From NCBI RefSeq assembly GCF_006539565.1, contig NZ_BJNG01000045.1, positions 1-50,409 of the forward strand: a stretch of 50,409 nucleotides of DNA, given 5' to 3'. Of this stretch, positions 38,859 through 46,107 are shown piece by piece. Made by a program: the position numbers and the translations under genes. The DNA is from Pseudonocardia hydrocarbonoxydans. Its GTDB lineage: Bacteria > Actinomycetota > Actinomycetes > Mycobacteriales > Pseudonocardiaceae. The first letter of the stretch is position 1. Every line of letters starts with the position of its first letter. The notes beneath the pieces were generated by a model. That model did no database searches. It was given only the letters and a program-made list of their open reading frames with translations, and was not told where the DNA came from.

Positions 38859-41717
38859 CTACTTCTCGACGGGGGCCTTCTTGGCCGCCGGCGCCCGCTT
38901 GGTCGCCGGCTTCTTGGCCGCGGGCTTGCGTGCCGGAGCCCGCTTCGGGGCGGCCTTCTTCGGTGCCGGCGCCTTGGCCCGCCGCTCGGCGAGCAGCTCC
39001 GAGGCCCGCTCGTCGGTGATCTGCTCGACGCTGTCGCCCTTGCGCAGGCTCGCGTTCGTCTCCCCGTCGGTGACGTACGGTCCGAACCGGCCGTCCTTGA
39101 TCACCATCGGCTTCTTGGAGTTCGGGTCCTCGCCGAGCTCGCGCAGCGGCGGGGTGGCCGCCGCGGTGCGCCGCCCCCGCTGCTTGGGCTGCTTGTAGAT
39201 CTCCACGGCCTCCTCGAGGGTGACCGTGAACAGCTGCTCCTCGTCGGTGAGCGAGCGCGAGTCGGTGCCCTTCTTGAGGTAGGGCCCGTAGCGCCCGTTC
39301 TGCGCGGTGATCTCCTCGCCGGTCTCCGGGTCGGCACCCACCAGCCGCGGCAGCGACAGCAGCCGCAACGCCTCCTCCAGCGTGATGGTCTCCGTCGCCA
39401 TGCCCTTGAACAGCGAGCCCGTGCGCGGCTTCGGCTTCGCCGGTGCCTTCTTCGGCTTCGCGCCCTCGGTCGCGGCCGGCGCCTCGGGCTCGGGGAGGAT
39501 CTCGGTGACGTAGGGCCCGTAGCGGCCCTCCTTGGCGACGATCTCGTGCCCGCTCACCGGGTCGACGCCCAGCGAGCGGCCCTCCTGCGGCACCGAGAAC
39601 AGCTGCTCGGCGATCTCGCGGGTCAGCTCGTCGGGCGGGAGGTCCTCGGGCAGGTTGGCCCGCTGCGACGCCCCGTCGCGCATCCGCTCCAGGTACGGGC
39701 CGTAGCGGCCGACCCGCACCACCACGTCGTCGAAGACCGGCACGGAGTTGATCTCCCGGGCGTCGATCTCCTCCAGGTTGACGCCGACCAGCTTCTTCAG
39801 CCCGCCCGCGCGGGCGACCGAGCCCTCGCTGCCCTGGTCGCCGCCGAAGTAGAAGCCCGAGAGCCAGTGCGTGCGGCCCTGGGTGCCCGCCGCGATCGCG
39901 TCGAGCTCGTCCTCCATGGCGGCGGTGAAGTCGTAGTCGACCAGGCGCCCGAAGTGGTGCTCCAGCAGCCCGACCACGGCGAACGCGATCCACGACGGGA
40001 CCAGCGCCTGGCCCTTCTTCCACACGTACCCGCGGTCCTGGATCGTCTTGATGATCGAGGCGTAGGTGGACGGGCGGCCGATGCCGAGGTCCTCGAGCTG
40101 CTTGATCAGGCTGGGCTCGGTGAACCGCGACGGCGGGTTGGTCGAGTGGCCCTCCGGGGTGAGCGACGCGGCCGTCACCGCCTGGCCCTTCGTCAGCTCG
40201 GGCAGCCGCGACTCGGCGTCGTCGGCCTCGCCGCCCGCCTGGTCGTCGACGGTCTCGACGTAGGCCTTGAGGAAGCCGGGGAAGGTGATCGTGCGGCCGG
40301 AGGTGGCGAAGGTGACGGCCTCGCCGGTGGCGGCGGTGCCGGCGATCCGGATGCTCATCGTCGTGCCGCGGGCGTCGGCCATCTGCGAGGCGACGGTGCG
40401 CTGCCAGATGAGCTCGTAGAGCCGGAAGTCGTCGCCGTCGACCTCGCGGGCGATCTCGCCCGGCGTGCGGAAGGTGTCGCCCGCGGGCCGGATGGCCTCG
40501 TGGGCCTCCTGCGCGTTCTTCACCTTCCGGGTGTACTGCCGGGGCTGCGCGGGCACGTAGGCGTCGCCGTAGAGCTCGCGCGCCTGGCTCCTGGCCGCGT
40601 TGATGGCCGACTCCGACAGCGTCGTGGAGTCGGTGCGCAGGTAGGTGATGTAGCCGTTCTCGTAGAGCCGCTGCGCGCTGCGCATCGTCCGGTCGGCGGA
40701 GAACCGCAGCTTGCGCCCGGCCTCCTGCTGCAGCGTGGAGGTCATGAACGGCGCGTAGGGCTTGCGCGTGTAGGGCTTGGACTCCACCGAGTCGACGGCG
40801 AGGTCGCGGCCCTGCAGCGCCTCGGCCAGCCGCCGGGCACCGGCCTCGTCGAGGGCCACCGCGTCGCTCTTGAGACGGCCGTCGGGGCCGAAGTCGCGGC
40901 CCGTGGCCACGCGGGTGCCGTCGACGGCCACCAGGCGCGAGCCGAACTGGCGCGGCGTGGCGTCGGCACCGGCGTCCATCTGCGCGGCGATGTCCCAGTA
41001 CGACGCCGGGACGAACGCCATGCGCTCGCGCTCGCGGGCCACCACGATCCGCGTGGCCACCGACTGGACCCGGCCCGCCGACAGCTTCGGCATGACCTTC
41101 TTCCACAGCACGGGGGAGACCTCGTAGCCGTAGAGGCGGTCGAGGATCCGGCGGGTCTCCTGGGCGTCGACCATGTCCTGGTCGAGGTCGCGCAGGTTCT
41201 CCACCGCGGCGCGGATGGCGGGTTCGCTGATCTCGTGGAAGACCATCCGGCGGACCGGGACCTTCGGCTTGAGCGTGTCGAGCAGGTGCCAGGCGATGGC
41301 CTCGCCCTCGCGGTCGGGGTCCGTCGCGAGCAGGACCTCGTCGACGGACTTGAGCGCCTCGCGCAGCTCGGCGACCTTGCTCTTCTTCTCCGGCGTGATG
41401 ATGTAGAGCGGCGCGAAGGAGTTCTCGACGTCGACGCCCAGGCGTGCCCACGCCTCGCCCTTGTGCTTGGCGGGCACGTCGGCGGCGCCGCGCGGCAGGT
41501 CACGGATGTGGCCGACGGAGGCCTCCACCACGTAGTCCTTGCCCAGGAACTTCTGGATCTTCGCGGCCTTCGTGCCGGACTCGACGATCACCAGCCGACG
41601 CGTCGGGCGCCCGGTCGCGGCGGTCGAGGGCGTGCGCGTGCGCCGGCCGCCCCCCGCCTTCGGGGCGCCGGTGTCTGCACCGGTCTCGGTCGTCGTGCTC
41701 GTCGTTCCGGTCGTCAC
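38859..41717 (-). CDS. topA: DNA topoisomerase I
   Basis: A 952-residue type IA topoisomerase relaxing negative supercoils. The TOPRIM domain has RLVIVESGTKAAKIQKFL and ATDPDREGEAIAWHL. The active-site Tyr359 is in NGYITYLRTDS. The SAGRVQSVATRIVV segment is also typical. Instead of zinc fingers it carries four C-terminal GRYGPY-type repeats (VGRYGPYLERM, EGRYGPYVTEI, NGRYGPYLKKG, DGRFGPYVTDG), then a Lys/Ala/Pro tail (KKAAPKRAPARKPAAKK) as in other actinobacteria. I chose GTG 41717 with AGGA upstream; the first 40 residues are a Thr/Gly-rich low-complexity leader. Confidence 0.97.
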   Translation of the reverse strand: MTTGTTSTTTETGADTGAPKAGGGRRTRTPSTAATGRPTRRLVIVESGTKAAKIQKFLGKDYVVEASVGHIRDLPRGAADVPAKHKGEAWARLGVDVENSFAPLYIITPEKKSKVAELREALKSVDEVLLATDPDREGEAIAWHLLDTLKPKVPVRRMVFHEISEPAIRAAVENLRDLDQDMVDAQETRRILDRLYGYEVSPVLWKKVMPKLSAGRVQSVATRIVVARERERMAFVPASYWDIAAQMDAGADATPRQFGSRLVAVDGTRVATGRDFGPDGRLKSDAVALDEAGARRLAEALQGRDLAVDSVESKPYTRKPYAPFMTSTLQQEAGRKLRFSADRTMRSAQRLYENGYITYLRTDSTTLSESAINAARSQARELYGDAYVPAQPRQYTRKVKNAQEAHEAIRPAGDTFRTPGEIAREVDGDDFRLYELIWQRTVASQMADARGTTMSIRIAGTAATGEAVTFATSGRTITFPGFLKAYVETVDDQAGGEADDAESRLPELTKGQAVTAASLTPEGHSTNPPSRFTEPSLIKQLEDLGIGRPSTYASIIKTIQDRGYVWKKGQALVPSWIAFAVVGLLEHHFGRLVDYDFTAAMEDELDAIAAGTQGRTHWLSGFYFGGDQGSEGSVARAGGLKKLVGVNLEEIDAREINSVPVFDDVVVRVGRYGPYLERMRDGASQRANLPEDLPPDELTREIAEQLFSVPQEGRSLGVDPVSGHEIVAKEGRYGPYVTEILPEPEAPAATEGAKPKKAPAKPKPRTGSLFKGMATETITLEEALRLLSLPRLVGADPETGEEITAQNGRYGPYLKKGTDSRSLTDEEQLFTVTLEEAVEIYKQPKQRGRRTAAATPPLRELGEDPNSKKPMVIKDGRFGPYVTDGETNASLRKGDSVEQITDERASELLAERRAKAPAPKKAAPKRAPARKPAAKKPATKRAPAAKKAPVEK

Positions 41718-41874
41718 GTTGGTCCTGTCCTTCGTGGCTGCGCGGGGGGCCCGCCCACGCAGTATGCGTGCCCGTACTTCCGGCCTACACACCGATACCG
41801 GGCCTGCCCACCCACGCAGGGTGTCGCCTCGGTCACACCGGGGCGCTCGTGCCGGGGGAGCGTAACCACCGTTG

Positions 41875-42474
41875 TCAACCGGCCCGGCGCCCCCAGCACC
41901 GTGGCCAGTCGCCGTCGGGGACCCCCGCCGGGGCCGGTCCGACCAGTTCGACCAGCCGCTGGACCCGCCTCGTGCCGCTGATCCGCAGCGCCGTGCCCCC
42001 TGCCACGCGGGCGGGCGGGATGCCGAGGCGGGTCGTGGCCGCGAGCAGCGGGAGGTGGGTCTGTGGCGCCTGCGGATCGAGCAGGAGCAGATAGCCGCCG
42101 CGTTCGTCGGGGCGGCCCGCGACGAGGGCCCAGAGCCGCAGCGCCGCGCCGTCGAGCTGCCAGCCGGGCGGCACCGTCTTGACGGCCGGGCCGCCGGTCA
42201 GCCAGTCGGCCGCCAGCCCGACGAGGTCGCAGCGGAAGGCACTGCGGACGGCGACCTCGCCCGTCGCGGTGGTGACCGCCCGCACCGGGACGCCGGTGGC
42301 GGTGCACGCGGCGACGACGGCCGGGACACGCCCGGCGTCGAGCGGGACGACCGAGAGCCGCGCCTGGTCGCCCGCCCCGAAGCGGGCGATCCGGCCCGGC
42401 CCGCAGAGCAGCCCGGCGAGATCACGCACCCCCGACGGGCGCGTGCCCGCGGAGAACAGCGACAGCTGCGGCAC
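41875..42474 (-). CDS. Conserved actinobacterial protein, possibly WhiA-like fold (Rv3647c position)
   Basis: A 199-residue protein of no known function, in the position I recall for Rv3647c next to topA. By eye it resembles the N-terminal LAGLIDADG-like part of WhiA, without the C-terminal helix-turn-helix: GGPAVKTVPPGWQLDGAALRLWALVAG aligns with the segment before the second motif, and HLPLLAATTRLGIPPARVAGGTALRISGTRRVQRLVELVG with the end of the WhiA fold. That homology is inference. I chose GTG 42474, 7-8 nt after a TATCCT -10, so the mRNA may be leaderless; GTG 42495 lies inside the SOS-box-like element. This arrangement implies induction by DNA damage. Confidence 0.75.
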   Translation of the reverse strand: MPQLSLFSAGTRPSGVRDLAGLLCGPGRIARFGAGDQARLSVVPLDAGRVPAVVAACTATGVPVRAVTTATGEVAVRSAFRCDLVGLAADWLTGGPAVKTVPPGWQLDGAALRLWALVAGRPDERGGYLLLLDPQAPQTHLPLLAATTRLGIPPARVAGGTALRISGTRRVQRLVELVGPAPAGVPDGDWPRCWGRRAG

Positions 42475-42481
42475 GGTGCGC

Positions 42482-42487
42482 AGGATA
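42482..42487 (-). promoter_or_regulatory. Candidate -10 element of the small topA-adjacent gene
   Basis: TATCCT on the minus strand fits TANNNT and lies 7 nt before GTG 42474, predicting a leaderless transcript. It overlaps the adjacent SOS-box-like palindrome by two bases. Confidence 0.4.
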
Positions 42488-42501
42488 GAACACACGTTCG
42501 A
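42486..42501. promoter_or_regulatory. SOS-box-like LexA site
   Basis: TAGAACACACGTTCGA matches the actinobacterial LexA palindrome TCGAAC-N4-GTTCGA at 11 of its 12 fixed positions. It overlaps the candidate -10 of the small gene, as expected for repression. No other such site was noticed in the window. Confidence 0.6.
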
Positions 42502-42522
42502 CCAACGGGGGTCCCGGCACGC

Positions 42523-42556
42523 CGGAGGCCGCCCACCCGGGGGTGGACGGCCTCCG
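42523..42556 (-). terminator. Hairpin terminator after hppA
   Basis: GGAGGCCGCCCACC pairs with GGTGGACGGCCTCC with one mismatch (plus a flanking C:G) and a 4-nt loop. It lies 18 bp past the hppA stop. Confidence 0.8.
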
Positions 42557-42573
42557 TACTGCGGGGGAGCGGG

Positions 42574-44895
42574 TCAGGCGACCGCGCTCTCCGCGGGGGT
42601 GTCGGTGATGGAGGTCGACCGACGCTTCGAGACCACGACGGCCCCGACGATGATCGCGACCGCGACGAGCGCGATGGCGATGCTGACGACCGGGTTCGCC
42701 GTGGTGCCCACGGACAGGGCCACGACGGCCGGCGCGATGAGCACCGAGACCAGGTTCATGACCTTGAGCAGCGGGTTGATCGACGGGCCCGCGGTGTCCT
42801 TGAACGGGTCGCCCACGGTGTCACCGATGACGGTGGCCTCGTGTGCCGGCGAGCCCTTGCCGCCGTGGTTGCCGTCCTCGACGAGCTTCTTCGCGTTGTC
42901 CCACGCGCCACCGGAGTTGGCGAGGAAGATCGCCATCAGGGTGCCGGTGGCGATCGCGCCGGCCAGGTAACCGGCCAGCGGCCCGACGCCCAGGCCGAAG
43001 CCGACGGCGATCGGGGCGAAGATCGCGAGCAGGCCGGGGGTGGCCAGCTCACGCAGCGAGTCGCGGGTGCAGATGTCGACGACGCGGCCGTACTCGGGAC
43101 GGACCGTGCCCTCCATGATCCCGGGGTTCTCCCGGAACTGGCGGCGGACCTCGAACACGATCGCGCCCGCGGCCCGGGTGACGGCGTTGATCGCCAGGCC
43201 CGAGAACATGAACACGACCGAGGCGCCGATGATCACGCCGACGAGGGTGTTCGGGGCGAACACCTGGTAGGAGAAAGCGGTGCCCGCGTCGGCCAGGGCG
43301 ACACCCGCGTCGGCCAGCGCCACCGTGATCGCGTCACGGTAGGAGCCGAACAGCGCGGTGGCCGCGAGCACCGCCGTGGCGATCGCGATGCCCTTGGTGA
43401 TGGCCTTGGTGGTGTTCCCGACCGCGTCGAGCTCGGTGAGGATGTCCACGCCGGGGCCCGACACGTCGCCCGACATCTCGGCGATGCCCTGGGCGTTGTC
43501 GGCCACCGGGCCGAAGGTGTCCATGGCGACGATGACGCCGACCGTGGTGAGCAGGCCGGTACCGGCCAGCGCCACCGCGAACAGGGCCACCGTGATCGAG
43601 CCGGTGGCGAGGGTGAACGCGCCGAACACGGCCGCGCTGATGACCAGCGCGGTGTAGACGGCGGACTCGAAGCCGATCGAGATGCCGGACAGGATGACCG
43701 TGGCCGCACCGGTGAGCGACGATCGGCCGACGTCCTGGACGGGCTTGTCCTCGGTGCCGGTGTAGTAGCCGGTCAGCCAGAGGATGGCCGCGGCCAGCAC
43801 GATGCCGATGAGCACGGCGACCGTGGCCAGGATGCGCGGGTCGGCGCCCGCCATGTCGCCGACGACGGTGAGGTCGGTCGGGTTCGTCAGGCCCTCGAAG
43901 CTGTTGGGCAGGTAGACGAACGCCGCGACCGCGCTGAGCACGGCGGAGATCGCCGCGGAGATGTAGAAGCTCCGGTTGATCGTCTTGAGGCTGCCCTCGT
44001 TCGGGCGGGTGCGGGTGATGTAGACGCCGATCACCGCGGTGACCACGCCGATGGCCGGCACGATCAGCGGGAACAGCAGGCCCTGCAGGCCGAAGGCGGC
44101 GGTGCCGAGGATCAGCGCGGCCACCAGGGTGACGGCGTAGGACTCGAACAGGTCCGCGGCCATGCCCGCGCAGTCACCCACGTTGTCGCCGACGTTGTCG
44201 GCGATGGTGGCGGCGTTGCGGGGGTCGTCCTCCGGGATGCCCTGCTCGACCTTGCCGACCAGGTCGGCACCCACGTCGGCGGCCTTGGTGAAGATACCGC
44301 CGCCGACACGCATGAACATGGCGAGCAGCGCGGCGCCGAAGCCGAAGCCCTCCAGCACGCGGGGTGCGCCACCGGCGTAGACCAGCACGACGACGGCCGC
44401 ACCGAGCAGGCCGAGGCCGACGGTGAACATGCCGACGACGCCACCGGTGCGGAACGCGATGCGGGTGGCCTTCTCCCGGCCGCCCTCCTCGCGCGACGCC
44501 GAGGCGACCCGGATGTTGGCCGCCGTGGCCAGGCGCATGCCGAGACTGCCGATCGCCGCCGAGAACAGCGCGCCGATCAGGAAGAAGATCGACCGGCCGA
44601 TGCTCTCACCGATGTTCGCCGCGGGGAGCGCGAAGAGCAGGAAGAACACGATGACGACGAAGACGGCGAGCGTCTTGAACTGGCGGTTGAGGTACGCCGT
44701 GGCGCCTTCCTGGACCGCACGGCCGATGTCCTGCATCTTGGGGGTGCCCGCGTCCGCCGCGAGCACCTCCTTGCGCAGGACGAAGCCGACGGCCAGTGCA
44801 GCGAGGGCGACCACCGCGACCACACCGACGATGATGTAGTCGTTCGACGCGAGCGCGATGGAACCCGCGTCCGCGGCGAGGGTGGACCGAGACAT
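42574..44895 (-). CDS. hppA: K+-insensitive H+-translocating pyrophosphatase
   Basis: A 773-residue integral membrane pyrophosphatase with about 16 spans, pumping protons at the expense of PPi. Catalytic motifs are DVGADLVGKVEQGIPEDDPRN, DNVGDNVGDCAGMAADLFESY and the C-terminal GGAWDNAKKLVEDG. The residue pattern GNTTKAITKG (Lys where K+-dependent pumps have Ala) predicts the K+-independent class. It has a strong AGGAGG ribosome binding site, and a small CCAGGG/CCCTGG hairpin (44926-44950) lies in the leader. It may conserve energy from PPi released by biosynthesis. It is divergent from the serine hydrolase gene. Confidence 0.96.
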   Translation of the reverse strand: MSRSTLAADAGSIALASNDYIIVGVVAVVALAALAVGFVLRKEVLAADAGTPKMQDIGRAVQEGATAYLNRQFKTLAVFVVIVFFLLFALPAANIGESIGRSIFFLIGALFSAAIGSLGMRLATAANIRVASASREEGGREKATRIAFRTGGVVGMFTVGLGLLGAAVVVLVYAGGAPRVLEGFGFGAALLAMFMRVGGGIFTKAADVGADLVGKVEQGIPEDDPRNAATIADNVGDNVGDCAGMAADLFESYAVTLVAALILGTAAFGLQGLLFPLIVPAIGVVTAVIGVYITRTRPNEGSLKTINRSFYISAAISAVLSAVAAFVYLPNSFEGLTNPTDLTVVGDMAGADPRILATVAVLIGIVLAAAILWLTGYYTGTEDKPVQDVGRSSLTGAATVILSGISIGFESAVYTALVISAAVFGAFTLATGSITVALFAVALAGTGLLTTVGVIVAMDTFGPVADNAQGIAEMSGDVSGPGVDILTELDAVGNTTKAITKGIAIATAVLAATALFGSYRDAITVALADAGVALADAGTAFSYQVFAPNTLVGVIIGASVVFMFSGLAINAVTRAAGAIVFEVRRQFRENPGIMEGTVRPEYGRVVDICTRDSLRELATPGLLAIFAPIAVGFGLGVGPLAGYLAGAIATGTLMAIFLANSGGAWDNAKKLVEDGNHGGKGSPAHEATVIGDTVGDPFKDTAGPSINPLLKVMNLVSVLIAPAVVALSVGTTANPVVSIAIALVAVAIIVGAVVVSKRRSTSITDTPAESAVA

Positions 44896-45085
44896 CCGTC
44901 CTCCTGGTTCAGTGGATCACTAGGGCCAGGGGCGCAGACGTCGTCCCTGGCGTCTTCACGAGTCCGTCTCCGCAGGTAGGCGCGGTGGCGGGCGGGTGCA
45001 GTGTAGATGTGTGACCCACGACGCGTTGCGGCGGAGGTGCTCGATGCCGACCGGGCAACGATAGGGTCACGAAGTGCCCCGATCG

Positions 45086-45103
45086 CGTGTTCGTGTGAAC
45101 ACG
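45086..45103. promoter_or_regulatory. Perfect 7-4-7 palindrome upstream of serine hydrolase
   Basis: CGTGTTCGTGTGAACACG has perfect 7-bp arms and a 4-nt centre, about 27 bp before the hydrolase start. The GTTC-N4-GAAC order is opposite to an SOS box. It may be an operator or cruciform; a TAGGGT -10-like hexamer lies just upstream at 45062-45067. Confidence 0.45.
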
Positions 45104-45129
45104 GCGGCCGTGTCGAACGTGGGCACCGT

Positions 45130-46080
45130 GTGACTCCTCGTGCCCGGCCGGTCGCGGCCGGTGGGTTGATGTGCGCCTGCATCGCGGTGATCTGCCTCGC
45201 GATCCCGCTGCTCGTGGCCGACGACGGGCCCGGCGTCACCGTTGCGGCGCGGCTCGCCGTGCCGTCATCGGCTGCCCCGTCACCGGTCGACCCGCTGCCC
45301 GGGTGGGCCCCGCCCGAGCTGCTCACCGCCCCGGTGGACGACGGCAGGGCGCAGGCCGCCGTCGACGCCGCGCAGGCGGCCGCGTCCGCGACGACCGAGC
45401 TCGGTGTGGCGGTGCTCGACCGGGTCACCGGCCGGACCGCGGCGGGCGACCGCGGTGACGAGCCGTTCTACACGGCGTCGCTGTCGAAGCTCGTGGTCGC
45501 CGTCGACGTGCTCGACCGTCGCCGCACCGAGGACCTCGCGGTCACCGACGACGACCTGGACCTGCTGCGCCGCGCGCTCGGCCCCAGCGACGACGCCGCG
45601 ATGAACCAGCTGTGGGTCCGTTTCGACGGCCCCGGCGCGGCCGCGCGGGTCGGTGCCGATCTCGGCCTGACCGGCACCACGGCCCCTGCCGACCCGTCGC
45701 AGTGGGGTGAGATGTCGGTGCCGGCCGTCGACCTGCTGCGGCTCTACGACCATGTGCTCGGCGGGATGCCCGACGAGGACCGGCTCGTCGTCGTCGACGC
45801 GCTCTCGGCCGCGCCGGCGATCGCGGCCGACGGCTTCGACCAGGCCTTCGGTCTGCTCGACCCGGTGGTGGACGGGCCCGGCGCGGTGGGAGCGCAGGCC
45901 AAGCAGGGGTGGATGTGCTGCTTCTCGGAGCGGTACTACCTGCACAGCGCCGGGGTCGTCGGCCCGGACCAGCGTTTCGTGGTGGCGGTGCTGACCCGTG
46001 TCCCCAGCGGGCCCGGCTGGGACGCCGCCCGGGCCGAGGTGACGGCCGTGGCCGCGGCGGCGGTGCGCGCGCTCGGCTGA
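45130..46080 (+). CDS. Class A beta-lactamase-like serine hydrolase, exported or membrane-tethered
   Basis: A 316-residue protein. The N-terminus (residues 11-30, GGLMCACIAVICLAIPLLVA) is a signal peptide or anchor, followed by a Pro-rich linker. The hydrolase fold has the catalytic Ser117-x-x-Lys120 (SLSK), a SDD at 153-155 in place of SDN, and KQG at 258-260 in place of KTG. The Glu of class A omega loop is not obvious. It therefore looks like a penicillin-recognising or other serine hydrolase rather than a true beta-lactamase. GTG 45130 is the chosen start; the ribosome binding site is poor. It precedes the helicase gene by 27 bp. Confidence 0.8.
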   Translation: MTPRARPVAAGGLMCACIAVICLAIPLLVADDGPGVTVAARLAVPSSAAPSPVDPLPGWAPPELLTAPVDDGRAQAAVDAAQAAASATTELGVAVLDRVTGRTAAGDRGDEPFYTASLSKLVVAVDVLDRRRTEDLAVTDDDLDLLRRALGPSDDAAMNQLWVRFDGPGAAARVGADLGLTGTTAPADPSQWGEMSVPAVDLLRLYDHVLGGMPDEDRLVVVDALSAAPAIAADGFDQAFGLLDPVVDGPGAVGAQAKQGWMCCFSERYYLHSAGVVGPDQRFVVAVLTRVPSGPGWDAARAEVTAVAAAAVRALG

Positions 46081-46107
46081 ACCGCAGCGGCCGGCTGTCG
46101 GGGTCGT

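Noticed and set aside
41873..41878. Perfect TTGACA on the minus strand, as topA promoter -35
   Set aside because: It overlaps the stop codon of the small upstream gene, and no -10 lies at proper spacing, so it looks coincidental.
45130..46080. True class A beta-lactamase resistance gene
   Set aside because: The SDN and KTG motifs are altered and no clear omega-loop Glu is seen, so hydrolysis of beta-lactams is not supported.
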